A DNA stretch of 16,618 bases from Oscillospiraceae bacterium (GCA_017627975.1 JAGAFT010000251.1:1-16618); one strand, 5' to 3'; counted from the stretch's first letter, positions 5,541 to 12,787 are shown. Translations and numbers: made by a program. The notes: generated from the sequence alone by a model not told the origin.

Positions 5541-7102
5541 TGCTTCATCTGGTCAATGATCAGCTTTCCGACCGTATCGGCGAAATAAGAAAAATCGCGG
5601 ATGCGGACAAAGTCCTGGCCGTATACCATTCGGGCTGAAGGCAGGTCCACGTCTTCGCCGGTGAAAAGGCAGATGACCGAGACACCGTCCGCCCGCAGGC
5701 GGCGCACTTCGCGGGCCGTATCGGTAAGCGCCCGGAGACCGTCATAACTGACGCCGACGTCCCGCTCGTCTTTCCGGATTTTCGCGATGTCCAGGGGCTT
5801 TACATCCGAGAGGATGATGAGCATTTTGTGCTCATAGGGGGCGTGGGACATCAGGTTTCCGGCTGCGCGGACGGCAAGCCCGTCCCGGTTGCAGCCTTCG
5901 GTGTAATAATCGAAGATACCGCTGTTGTCAGCGGAGGAATAGTCGTTGAAAAGGCGCAGAACGGTAAAGCCGTTCATGGAGCAGAAGCTCATCACCCGGC
6001 AGGGAACATGACAGCGCTTCAGCGCTTCGGCGATGATATAGGCCTGGGAAGAGATCTTCGCCACCCGGGTGATCTGAGAGTGAGATGCATCCAGAAGGAT
6101 ATCCACGCTCATATCGCCGGCATTCTCGTTCTCTGTTCGGGTGAAGACCCGCTCGTCGTCCAGCCTGGCGGCGCGCCAGGCGAGGGACGGATTGAGCCGG
6201 CCGGAATTGGCTTTGACCGGCGCCGGCTGCATGTGCAGGAGAACGGAATTCATGATGCTGTTGCTGAGCCTGGAGATCTGGAGCCGGTGCCGGAGCAGGT
6301 TTTTCTGATAATAAGCGTGGTTGTTGGCAATCAGTTCCTGCTGCCGCTTCCTCTGGTGCATTTCAAAGGTGTTGTAGACGCCATGGAGCTCAACAATTTC
6401 GCCCCTTGTATAAAAAAGGTGGGTGAAGCGGTGATTCCCGGTGCAGAGCTGCTTTTCCAGCTGTACAATACGCTCGGGGGGATAAATGGACTTTCCGAAC
6501 TTCGTCTCAAGAAAATCGCGTAACTCGGACACGGTCAGCTTGGTGCTGATCGTGTTGTTGTATGTCCAGGGATCCGCCTGGCCGTGATACAGGTCCTTCT
6601 CGTGGATGACGATCCGGCCGCGCTGCAGAAAGCTGTCGACCGAGAGTCTTCTCGGACGGGACAGCCGGTGCTTCAGCCGGATTTTCCCGTCGCCGTAAAG
6701 ACCGTACTGATCGAAAAAGAACTGCCTGGCCGTCTCCACAATTTCATCCGTGGTCATGTCGGCGTCAAACTTCAGGCCGCTTTCCGCCGGCTCGGGACGC
6801 ATGGCCGCCAGAACAGGGCGCCCGGAGAGCTCCGTCTCAAACAGCACGGGTTCCAGGGCGTCCCAGAAGATGGCCTCATAGACGGCGGAATCCCGGTACC
6901 TGTCGAGCATGGCAAACAGCCTCTCGAACTTTTCGTACTCAAAGTGGCGTCTTGCGGAACCGTAGATGATGTTCCAGTAGAGATCCACATTGCCGTCGCT
7001 GTCGTAGGCCTTGAAGTCCGGCGCAAAGGAATAGTCCTTGGCACAGTTCCATATGAGATTTTCGGCGCGCCTTTTCTGAATGTCGGTAATTGTCTGATTC
7101 AT
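5528..7102 (-). CDS. VWA-domain protein of NorD/CobT type
   Basis: A 524-aa cytoplasmic-looking protein with no signal peptide or membrane segment. Residues 1-330 are a poorly recognised charged region (YWNIIYGSARRHFEYEKF near 42-59). Residues about 331-515 form a von Willebrand factor A domain with MIDAS motif DASHS (338-342), the GCNRDGLAVRAA motif (403-414) and LIILSDVKP (428-436). These motifs resemble NorD and CobT-type VWA proteins, which usually work as adaptors with a MoxR/CobS-type AAA+ ATPase to load metals or remodel a client. No such ATPase gene is in this window. The ATG at 7100-7102 (MNQTIT) is preferred; an ATG two codons upstream is also possible, and the frame extending to 7321 crosses the promoter and is rejected. 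The end overlaps the Rrf2 gene by 13 bp. The client is unknown. Confidence 0.8.
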   Translation of the reverse strand: MNQTITDIQKRRAENLIWNCAKDYSFAPDFKAYDSDGNVDLYWNIIYGSARRHFEYEKFERLFAMLDRYRDSAVYEAIFWDALEPVLFETELSGRPVLAAMRPEPAESGLKFDADMTTDEIVETARQFFFDQYGLYGDGKIRLKHRLSRPRRLSVDSFLQRGRIVIHEKDLYHGQADPWTYNNTISTKLTVSELRDFLETKFGKSIYPPERIVQLEKQLCTGNHRFTHLFYTRGEIVELHGVYNTFEMHQRKRQQELIANNHAYYQKNLLRHRLQISRLSNSIMNSVLLHMQPAPVKANSGRLNPSLAWRAARLDDERVFTRTENENAGDMSVDILLDASHSQITRVAKISSQAYIIAEALKRCHVPCRVMSFCSMNGFTVLRLFNDYSSADNSGIFDYYTEGCNRDGLAVRAAGNLMSHAPYEHKMLIILSDVKPLDIAKIRKDERDVGVSYDGLRALTDTAREVRRLRADGVSVICLFTGEDVDLPSARMVYGQDFVRIRDFSYFADTVGKLIIDQMKHYSM

Positions 7103-7152
7103 AGGCATTCCGCAAAAAAGATCGAAAAATGATGGATTTCCCGCCGAAACGC

Positions 7153-7182
7153 TGATCATGATACTGCAGAAGATCATGATCA
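7153..7182. repeat. Perfect 10-bp inverted repeat in the VWA-gene leader
   Basis: TGATCATGAT (7153-7162) and ATCATGATCA (7173-7182) flank a 10-base loop. It sits just after the predicted transcription start of the VWA gene, so it could be a repressor operator or a 5'-UTR hairpin. CTGCAGAA also occurs twice on the plus strand (7164-7171 and 7186-7193), giving an imperfect tandem arrangement of about 22 bp. Confidence 0.75.
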
Positions 7183-7193
7183 TTTCTGCAGAA

Positions 7194-7222
7194 ATTTTAT
7201 TATCATCAGGATGGTTTGTCAA
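7194..7222 (-). promoter_or_regulatory. Promoter of the VWA gene
   Basis: On the minus strand a perfect TTGACA (7217-7222) and TAAAAT (7194-7199) are separated by 17 bp. The predicted start is near 7187, inside the repeat region, leaving an 85-nt leader. The intergenic stretch 7103-7404 otherwise holds the divergent promoter at 7313-7341. I see nothing convincing between 7223 and 7312. Confidence 0.85.
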
Positions 7223-7312
7223 GAGGGGCAGCGCTGACCCATGATGCTGTTTCCGGCCGGACTCCGGAGAGAACAGAACGCCTGACCCGGTTAAAGGGAG
7301 AGGCGGAACGTC

Positions 7313-7341
7313 TTGCAACACCAGGCGGGCTATGATAGAAT
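7313..7341 (+). promoter_or_regulatory. Promoter of the 157-aa unknown protein gene
   Basis: TTGCAA (7313-7318) and TAGAAT (7336-7341) with a 17-bp spacer, about 60 bp before the start codon. Confidence 0.7.
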
Positions 7342-7404
7342 CAGCTTAACCAATCTCCCCCTCAGCAGCAATTGCGTGAGTAAAACAGCGAAGGAGGAAC
7401 CATG

Positions 7405-7878
7405 ATGTCGTCGGATCGGTTTATCAGACTTGTGGAAGAGAACGGTGGGTTTGAGTTTTATCAGGCCTATCAGAAAGACGTCGATCACATTCTTGGCGGG
7501 AAAAATAATACATACTGGTATGTTATCGCAAAAAAAGGCAAGCCAATCGAAACGTATATCGGAAAAAGGAACGGTAATGATTGGGAAGACATCTGTACCA
7601 AGGGGACGAAGACAAAGACCATGCCTGCCGGGAGCACAATCGGGCTGATTGAAGAAAAAGCGTTCTTCATGCAGGAGGAAAAATGGGTCAAGGGAAGAAA
7701 AGCGAAACTGATCGAAGATGCACACCCGCATTACCACTATGTCTACGGCTTTGGCGATAAAGGCCTGGATGTTTCGGAAAAATACGGTGTCACCATCGCC
7801 TTTTCGGATATCAAGGATCTTTCCGCCGGCTTTCATCTGAGATACCTTTATACCGGCAAGGATGTTGATCTTCCGTAA
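7405..7878 (+). CDS. Unknown protein, 157 aa
   Basis: I do not recognise the family. The protein (MSSDRFIRLVEENGGFEFYQ...) is soluble-looking, rich in Lys, Tyr and Gly, without signal peptide, membrane segment or cysteine-pair motif; a single Cys lies at position 64. Notable segments are DVDHILGGKNNTYWYVIAKK (26-45), YIGKRNGNDWEDI (51-63) and the histidine-rich HPHYHYVYGFGDKG (107-120). ATG occurs at 7402 and 7405; GGAGG (7393-7397) is four bases from the first and seven from the second, so I prefer 7405. Coding evidence is the promoter at the right distance, the strong ribosome binding site and the terminators after it. Its codons are visibly richer in A and T at third positions than those of proA, the amylase or rpoB, which could mean later acquisition. 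Confidence 0.75.
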   Translation: MSSDRFIRLVEENGGFEFYQAYQKDVDHILGGKNNTYWYVIAKKGKPIETYIGKRNGNDWEDICTKGTKTKTMPAGSTIGLIEEKAFFMQEEKWVKGRKAKLIEDAHPHYHYVYGFGDKGLDVSEKYGVTIAFSDIKDLSAGFHLRYLYTGKDVDLP

Positions 7879-7918
7879 GGATCAGAAGCGCAGTTTTGAA
7901 CAGGTGTTACAGGAGTAT

Positions 7919-7949
7919 TAGAGCAGACCGTGACGGCCTGCTCTTCTTA
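7919..7949 (+). terminator. Terminator after the 157-aa protein gene
   Basis: GAGCAG (7921-7926) pairs with CTGCTC (7938-7943), enclosing CCGT/ACGG, and is followed by TTCTTAT. The stem is good; the U tract is only moderate. Confidence 0.65.
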
Positions 7950-7967
7950 TATCCCGAATTGCGGTGA

Positions 7968-7990
7968 AAAGCGGCCAGAGGGGCCGCTTT
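7968..7990. terminator. Second hairpin downstream of the 157-aa gene
   Basis: A perfect 9-bp inverted repeat AAAGCGGCC (7968-7976) / GGCCGCTTT (7982-7990) with a 5-base loop. The U tract is short, so this is a backup terminator or insulating hairpin ahead of the amylase promoter. Confidence 0.5.
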
Positions 7991-8043
7991 GTGAACAGGC
8001 CGTTAATAATACTTCATAAAAAAGCCGTTTCAACCCGGAAAAT

Positions 8044-8072
8044 TTGACAATTGACCTGAATTGTGGTAAAAC
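8044..8072 (+). promoter_or_regulatory. Promoter of the amylase gene with an embedded palindrome
   Basis: TTGACA (8044-8049) and TAAAAC (8067-8072) with a 17-bp spacer. The perfect inverted repeat ACAATT (8047-8052) / AATTGT (8059-8064) overlaps the end of the -35 box and most of the spacer. A repressor bound there would occlude RNA polymerase. Confidence 0.8.
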
Positions 8073-8109
8073 GCGCAAAGCTCATCAAACAATGGAAAGA
8101 AGGGATATG

Positions 8110-9585
8110 ATGAGTGAAAACGAAACCATGATGCAGTATTTTGAATGGTATCTGCCGAATGACGGACTGTGGTGGAAGCGCTGCGCCGCAAAGGCGGAAA
8201 ACCTGGCTGCGCTGGGCATCACACAGGTCTGGCTGCCCCCTGCCTACAAGGGCACCTCGCAGGAGGACGTGGGCTATGGCGTTTACGATATGTATGATCT
8301 CGGGGAGTTTGACCAGAAGGGAACGATCCGCACCAAGTACGGAACCAAAGAAGAATACCTCGAGGCGATTCGGGCTTTCCACGCAGCCGGCATCGATGTC
8401 TTTGCCGACATTGTGCTCAACCACCGCATGGGCGGGGATGAGCTGGAGGAGATCACCGCAGTCACAGACAACCCCGAAAACCGCTGGGAACAGATCGGCG
8501 GCAGGCAGAAAATCAAGGCCTGGTCGAAATTCACGTTCCCCGGCCGCAACGGTACCTACAGCAGCTTTACCTGGGATCACCGGCATTTCACAGGCACCGA
8601 TTGGGACGAAAACAGCCAGGAGACCGGCAACATCTACCGTTTTACCGGAAAGCACTGGGCACCGGAAACCGATCCGGAGAACGGAACCTTCGACTATCTG
8701 ATGGGGATGAATGTGGATATGTCCAACCCCACCGTCGTGAAGGAGACCAAGCGCTGGCTCAAGTGGTATCTGGATGAGACGGGCGTCGACGGACTGCGGC
8801 TGGACGCAGTCAAGCACATCAGCTTTCCGTTTTACCGGGAGCTGCTGCATGATCTCCGTGAAGAGAAGCAGATTGCACTGCCCGCTGTCGGCGAATACTG
8901 GAGCGGTGAAATCGAACGCCTGCTGCACTATCTGGACGCGGTGGACAACGAGATGGCCCTCTTTGACGTGGCGCTGCACTACAACATCTTCAACGCCTCC
9001 CAGGCGGGCGAGAATTACGATCTGCGCACCATTTTCGACCATACACTGACGCGGGAGCGGCCCATGAATGCCGTGACCTTTATCGACAACCACGATACCC
9101 AGCACGGCCAAAGCCTGGAATCTTTTGTGGACGACTGGTTCAAACCTCTGGCCTATGCACTGATTCTGCTGCGGCAGGAGGGCATCCCCTGTGTGTTCTA
9201 CTCCGACTACTACGGCAACCCCGTGCGCAACCGCCCGCTGGTGCCAAATCTCGGCAAGATGATCAAGCTGCGCCATACATATGCTTACGGCAGGCAGGAG
9301 GACCACTTTGAAAACGAGCACCTGATCGGCTGGGTGCGCAGCGGCGATGAGGAGCATGAAAACTCCGGTCTTGCTGTGGTCCTGTCCAACTCCGAACAGG
9401 GCGGAAGCCTGCACATGTACGTGGACACGCAGTATGCGGGAGAGAGTTTTTACGATGTTCTCGGCAACTGTACCGAACCCGTTATCATCGGTGAAGACGG
9501 CTGCGGCGATTTCCGTACCGAAGGCCGAAACGTCGCGATCTGGGTCCGTCAGGCCGCCTTTGAGGACCTGGTCATCAACGAATAA
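8110..9585 (+). CDS. Cytoplasmic alpha-amylase, GH13 family
   Basis: Hydrolyses internal alpha-1,4 linkages of malto-oligosaccharides, starch or glycogen. The 491-aa protein has no signal peptide and matches the length and order of cytoplasmic GH13 subfamily-5-type enzymes such as E. coli AmyA (about 495 aa). It starts MSENETMMQYFEWYLPNDG, followed by LAALGITQVWLPPAYKG (about 32-48), region I DVFADIVLNHR (96-106), region II DGLRLDAVKHI with nucleophile Asp232, region III AVGEYWSG with acid/base Glu262 and region IV FIDNHDTQ with transition-state stabiliser Asp329. All catalytic residues are present, so the enzyme should be active. The ATG at 8110 lies five bases after AAGAAGGG; an ATG directly before it (8107) is too close. 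The gene stands alone, so it probably serves internal glycogen or imported maltodextrin, under the palindrome-bearing promoter. Confidence 0.96.
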   Translation: MSENETMMQYFEWYLPNDGLWWKRCAAKAENLAALGITQVWLPPAYKGTSQEDVGYGVYDMYDLGEFDQKGTIRTKYGTKEEYLEAIRAFHAAGIDVFADIVLNHRMGGDELEEITAVTDNPENRWEQIGGRQKIKAWSKFTFPGRNGTYSSFTWDHRHFTGTDWDENSQETGNIYRFTGKHWAPETDPENGTFDYLMGMNVDMSNPTVVKETKRWLKWYLDETGVDGLRLDAVKHISFPFYRELLHDLREEKQIALPAVGEYWSGEIERLLHYLDAVDNEMALFDVALHYNIFNASQAGENYDLRTIFDHTLTRERPMNAVTFIDNHDTQHGQSLESFVDDWFKPLAYALILLRQEGIPCVFYSDYYGNPVRNRPLVPNLGKMIKLRHTYAYGRQEDHFENEHLIGWVRSGDEEHENSGLAVVLSNSEQGGSLHMYVDTQYAGESFYDVLGNCTEPVIIGEDGCGDFRTEGRNVAIWVRQAAFEDLVINE

Positions 9586-9603
9586 TAATCTCCTGGTTCG
9601 TCA

Positions 9604-9632
9604 AAAACAGGGCCCGTAATGGACCCTGTTTT
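9604..9632 (+). terminator. Terminator of the amylase gene
   Basis: A 9-bp stem AAAACAGGG (9604-9612) / CCCTGTTTT (9624-9632) with an 11-nt loop, in which the T run forms part of the stem. It lies 18 bp after the stop codon. Confidence 0.8.
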
Positions 9633-9707
9633 CTGTTGCCTGTCATGATACACCGTCTGCACTAAAAATAACCCTCGCTGTACCCAATTGAAACTTACCA
9701 CTTCACG

Positions 9708-9725
9708 AAAGATCTAAAGATCTTT
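9708..9725. repeat. Short AT-rich inverted repeat after the lipoprotein gene
   Basis: AAAGATC (9708-9714) / GATCTTT (9719-9725) with a TAAA loop, 7 bp beyond the lipoprotein stop codon. It could be a weak minus-strand terminator, but the stem is only 7 bp and AT-rich. The rest of 9633-9732 shows nothing recognisable. Confidence 0.4.
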
Positions 9726-9732
9726 GATCGGA

Positions 9733-11025
9733 TCACCAGGGGGGATTATACAACGGGTCGTTGTAAGGATAGGGTGCAACAGAGGGCCAGTGGTCGTAGT
9801 CAAACTGCTCGCGAAGCAGGGTATACCGCTCCGGAACCGTGCCATCCGGATTGATTCTCCAGCTGCCGGTGGCGGCCCCGCCGCCTCTGAACATGATTTC
9901 CGTATTCGGCAGAGCCGCACGGATCTGCTCTTCCGCTCCTTCTGGGAGATAACACCCGGTCTCCTCACCAATCCAGAGGCGTTTCAGCTTTTTCATGTTC
10001 AGCAGCACTTCCCAGCCTTCTGTTTTACCCATCGCGCAGATGTTCAGATGCTCAAGATTGGTAAGCTTTGCCAGTGGATGAAGGTCAAGATCAAGATGTG
10101 CGTAAGGAATAATCTCCAGATATTCCAGTTTGGTCAAGTTTTCCAGCATATCCAGTGATTCCCAGCTGCTCGACGTAAGGATCAGCACTTCAAGGTCCGG
10201 CATATACCGCAGAAAGTTCCAGTCATGCAGCTGCAGATTGTGACCGAGATCCAGATATTTCAGGTGGGTCAGATATTTGAGTTCCTGTGTCTCTTCATCC
10301 CACATATACGGATAAAAATTCGCACACCAGAGACGCTCGGAGTCTGTTCGCATGGTAAACTGATCATATGCAAACCAGATCCGCCAGATTACTTCCATAT
10401 CCGGGTAAGCGTCCCGGATTTTTGCCATCTCCTCTGAGGAAACTCCGCAGGAATCCATATCCAGGCGCTTACAGTATTTCATCAGAGGCAGGATCTCCCG
10501 AACTGCTGCTCCTTCATCGCTCATGATGCTGTGGTTGAGGTCCATTTCCTCCGACAGCGTGCTGAGATACCTCCCGTAAAATACAAAACGGTAATCAAGA
10601 TCTGCCTGGGGCACTGCTTCCTGCAGCATGAACAGATCCGACCATGTGAGATCGCGCGTCGCTTCTGCGGGGCGTTCTGCAGCCGCGGTCTCTGCATTCA
10701 GTTCCGCGCGTTCTGTTTCGGTCCAGGCCCCGTCCGTGCCGAGGTCAACATACTCCAGATTCGGCATCTGCTTCAGCAGCTCTGCGGTTTCCGGAACATC
10801 CTTGTGCGCCAGCGTGTGCAGTGTCAGCCGGGTTTCATCAGACGGATGGGTGGACCCATCCGGAAAACGCAACATGGGGACCGGCGTCGGGGTGGGCGAT
10901 GGTGTTATCGTCGGCTCCGGTGTGGAAGCAGGCGCAGGATCCTCAGGGACTGCAGCGGGACCGCAGCCTGTCAAACAGCAGGGAAGCAGCACAATCAGCA
11001 AAACAGAAATCAGGATTTTCTTCAT
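9733..11025 (-). CDS. Surface lipoprotein with leucine-rich repeats
   Basis: A 430-aa predicted lipoprotein. MKKILISVLLIVLLPCCLTGC is a type II signal peptide; the lipobox LTGC gives Cys21 as the lipidated residue. A Pro/Thr-rich linker follows (about 30-50, TPEPTITPSPTPTPVP), then an alpha/beta region and at about 247-350 a run of irregular leucine-rich repeats (LTHLKYLDLGHNLQLHDWNF, MPDLEVLILTSSSWESLD, LTKLEYLEIIP, LTNLEHLNICAM, MKKLKRLWIG), followed by a non-repeat tail ending YNDPLYNPPW. Such proteins are anchored outside the cytoplasmic membrane and usually bind proteins or glycans. The actual partner is unknown. I use the ATG at 11023-11025, which has AGGTG six bases upstream, and not a frame extension to 11052. 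It stands alone, downstream of the tRNA-Leu terminator on the same strand. No clear promoter was found; TTGAAG (11085-11090) with TATCTG 17 bp later is weak. Confidence 0.88.
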   Translation of the reverse strand: MKKILISVLLIVLLPCCLTGCGPAAVPEDPAPASTPEPTITPSPTPTPVPMLRFPDGSTHPSDETRLTLHTLAHKDVPETAELLKQMPNLEYVDLGTDGAWTETERAELNAETAAAERPAEATRDLTWSDLFMLQEAVPQADLDYRFVFYGRYLSTLSEEMDLNHSIMSDEGAAVREILPLMKYCKRLDMDSCGVSSEEMAKIRDAYPDMEVIWRIWFAYDQFTMRTDSERLWCANFYPYMWDEETQELKYLTHLKYLDLGHNLQLHDWNFLRYMPDLEVLILTSSSWESLDMLENLTKLEYLEIIPYAHLDLDLHPLAKLTNLEHLNICAMGKTEGWEVLLNMKKLKRLWIGEETGCYLPEGAEEQIRAALPNTEIMFRGGGAATGSWRINPDGTVPERYTLLREQFDYDHWPSVAPYPYNDPLYNPPW

Positions 11026-11093
11026 AAACAACACCTTTGGCGTCCGACTCAAATGAATATGTCAGATATCATCATTTGCTCTAAGCTTCAATA

Positions 11094-11133
11094 AAAACAG
11101 GACCCTAATCATTCAAGATTAGAGCCCTGTTTT
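11094..11133 (-). terminator. Terminator of tRNA-Leu
   Basis: A 17-bp stem with only two G-U pairs (11094-11110 with 11117-11133) and a 6-nt loop, followed on the minus strand by further T residues. Its first base is the last base of the encoded CCA end, so it starts directly at the tRNA 3' end. Confidence 0.92.
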
Positions 11134-11217
11134 GGTGCGAGAGATGAGACTTGAACTCACACGTCGGTTGACACACGCACCTCAAACGTGCCTGTCTACC
11201 TATTCCAGCACTCTCGC
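11133..11217 (-). tRNA. tRNA-Leu, anticodon GAG
   Basis: An 85-nt class II tRNA with encoded CCA. The acceptor stem GCGAGAG/CTCTCGC is perfect. The anticodon arm is CACGT-TTGAGGT-GCGTG, which places GAG at 34-36 and reads CUC and CUU. A long variable arm follows, and the T arm is GTGAG-TTCAAGT-CTCAT. The D region GGAATAGGTAGACA is typical of tRNA-Leu. It has its own promoter at 11240-11268 and a terminator at its 3' end. Confidence 0.96.
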
Positions 11218-11239
11218 ATCTGCCCTGAAGGCAAAAGCA

Positions 11240-11268
11240 ATTATACACATGAGAGGGGCGCTTGTCAA
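11240..11268 (-). promoter_or_regulatory. Consensus promoter of tRNA-Leu
   Basis: On the minus strand a perfect TTGACA (11263-11268) and a perfect TATAAT (11240-11245) with a 17-bp spacer. The -35 box begins 10 bp after the stop codon of the glycosyltransferase gene. Confidence 0.93.
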
Positions 11269-11278
11269 GAAGGAATTT

Positions 11279-12517
11279 TCAAGTTTTTCGCTTTCGGGTT
11301 TTCGGCAGACCTTTGCGCAGGGCGCCGACCAAACAGACGAGCGCGAGGGCAAAGGCGGTGAACAGGGCCGCGGCGCCGTAGTTCATAAGCAGGAGATAGC
11401 GCATCTTGAGATATGCGTGATAACCCAGCAGAGAAGCAAACTGGACAAGGAGAGCGGCAGAAAAATACATGGGTACGGAGAAGGCCAGGACCAGAGACAG
11501 AATGTCCGCTCCGTAGAAATACCGTTCGTGCATATGCGGGAGCAGAAAGGGAATCCCGATGGCAAAGAGGAGACTCAGCGCGAGGATTGCCCGGTCGTTC
11601 AGCTTTTTCCGGTTCGCAAAGGCAACCGCCAGCAGATTCAGCATATAGACAAAGGCGAGAACAACGGCAACGGCTGCCGCGGCCTTCTGGTCCCGGATGT
11701 TGGTGAAAACCGCGAAAACGGAAGGCGAGTTGTAGTTGAGACCGCTGCCGATGCTGCCGGTCTGACCGAAATAGAGCGTGACGGTCTCCCAGAGCGGACG
11801 CCCCAGGCATACGGCCGGCAGAACCAGAACCAGATAAGTCGCGGGGAAGATAAAAATATGTTTCCAGTTCAGCTTCCCGCACATCAGAAAGACGGCGTAG
11901 ATCGGAAGAATGAACACGGCCTGCAGCTTGAAGCCGAAGGCGACAGCGGCGAGAATCATCGAAGCCGCAGGATGCCCGGACAGCGCGCACCAGATCCCCA
12001 GCAGGAGCGGGGCGACATAGAGACTGTCACACTGGCCCCAGACGGCGCTGTTGAGAAAGACGGTGGGGAGGAACAGCGTGGTGAAAAAGGCCGCCAGCAG
12101 ACGGGGACGGCTTTTGGTGAAACGGCTGCAGAGCAGAAGAACGCTCCAGGCCAGCAGCACGTCCGAGAGCGTACTGAGAAGTTTGATGAGGTAGAGATCA
12201 TCCACGGGCAGCAGGGAGAAGAGCGCGAGGAAATATAAATAAGGAATGTTGTAGTTCCCGATGGAATAACGAAGAGCGGGAAAACCGCCGTGCTCCCGGA
12301 AAAACTCCACCCAGCGGGAGAGAAAGTTGAGATAATCCAGCGTCTCATAGTCGAAGAGAAGGGCACGAAGCCCGAGGGCAAGGGTGAGGAGCAGCACGCT
12401 GACAATCCAGGACAGGCGGCTCTTCAGCACACCGGAACGGTACAGCAGCCCCAGCCCCAGCAGGCCCTCCAGGACCAGAACGGCGATCACGCAGATAAAG
12501 TCTTTCGTAACAGTCAT
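11279..12517 (-). CDS. Polytopic membrane glycosyltransferase, Gpi18-related mannosyltransferase type (GT-C fold)
   Basis: A 412-aa very hydrophobic protein with about ten predicted membrane segments (first at about 7-26, then 37-55, 92-104, 118-130 and onward). Motifs point to the Gpi18-like mannosyltransferase group: an acidic first loop FDYETLDYLNFLSRWVEFF (55-73), NSAVWGQCDSLYVAPLLLG (156-174; WGQxDS is the group's hallmark), FGFKLQAVFILP (194-205) and PHMHERYFYGAD (327-338). It probably moves a sugar from a polyprenyl-phosphate donor to an extracytoplasmic acceptor; neither substrate can be read. The ATG at 12515-12517 has GAGG five bases upstream. The open frame continues antisense through all of rpoB, but that part is not a gene. 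It is divergent from rpoB, and no terminator separates it from the tRNA-Leu promoter. Confidence 0.87.
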   Translation of the reverse strand: MTVTKDFICVIAVLVLEGLLGLGLLYRSGVLKSRLSWIVSVLLLTLALGLRALLFDYETLDYLNFLSRWVEFFREHGGFPALRYSIGNYNIPYLYFLALFSLLPVDDLYLIKLLSTLSDVLLAWSVLLLCSRFTKSRPRLLAAFFTTLFLPTVFLNSAVWGQCDSLYVAPLLLGIWCALSGHPAASMILAAVAFGFKLQAVFILPIYAVFLMCGKLNWKHIFIFPATYLVLVLPAVCLGRPLWETVTLYFGQTGSIGSGLNYNSPSVFAVFTNIRDQKAAAAVAVVLAFVYMLNLLAVAFANRKKLNDRAILALSLLFAIGIPFLLPHMHERYFYGADILSLVLAFSVPMYFSAALLVQFASLLGYHAYLKMRYLLLMNYGAAALFTAFALALVCLVGALRKGLPKTRKRKT

Positions 12518-12560
12518 AAAAACCTCAAAGAACGTCCGGAGATCAGGCCGGAATTCGGTC

Positions 12561-12593
12561 AAAAAGAAAAAGGCCGGAGCTTTCACTCCCGCC
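12561..12593 (-). terminator. Terminator-like hairpin in the glycosyltransferase leader
   Basis: On the minus strand GGCGGGAG / CTCCGGCC (seven of eight pairs, loop TGAAAG) is followed by TTTTTCTTTTT. It ends about 45 bp before the glycosyltransferase start codon, so it would act as a leader attenuator, provided a minus-strand promoter lies further upstream. I found only weak candidates for such a promoter. Confidence 0.45.
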
Positions 12594-12616
12594 GGACGAA
12601 ATTTAACAAAAAAGAC

Positions 12617-12646
12617 TTGACAAACGCCAAGCTCTGATGCTAAAAT
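12617..12646 (+). promoter_or_regulatory. Promoter of rpoBC
   Basis: A perfect TTGACA (12617-12622) and TAAAAT (12641-12646) with an 18-bp spacer. The rpoB leader is about 135 nt. Confidence 0.78.
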
Positions 12647-12663
12647 ACCTTGCTCATTATGCG

Positions 12664-12688
12664 TGGGGCAGAAAACCCTCCTGCCCCA
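12664..12688 (+). promoter_or_regulatory. Hairpin in the rpoB leader
   Basis: A perfect 8-bp stem TGGGGCAG (12664-12671) / CTGCCCCA (12681-12688) with a 9-nt loop lies at or near the 5' end of the rpoB mRNA. There is no U tract after it, so it is not a terminator. It could stabilise the transcript or bind a regulator; the function is unknown. Confidence 0.55.
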
Positions 12689-12787
12689 TCCTGAATTCAG
12701 TATAGCATGATCAGCGAGTAAAATCAACGCAAGGGATTGAAAATGTTTCAACACACCCGGGCGTTCTTGAATAAGGAGAGTGTGCCA

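Noticed and set aside
8014..9414. 466-codon minus-strand frame opposite the amylase
   Set aside because: The sense strand encodes all GH13 catalytic motifs in frame; the antisense frame has no motif.
11132..12238. 368-codon plus-strand frame across tRNA-Leu and the glycosyltransferase
   Set aside because: It crosses the tRNA gene and is antisense to a polytopic membrane protein with family motifs; the product is a Gln/Glu/Arg-rich shadow.
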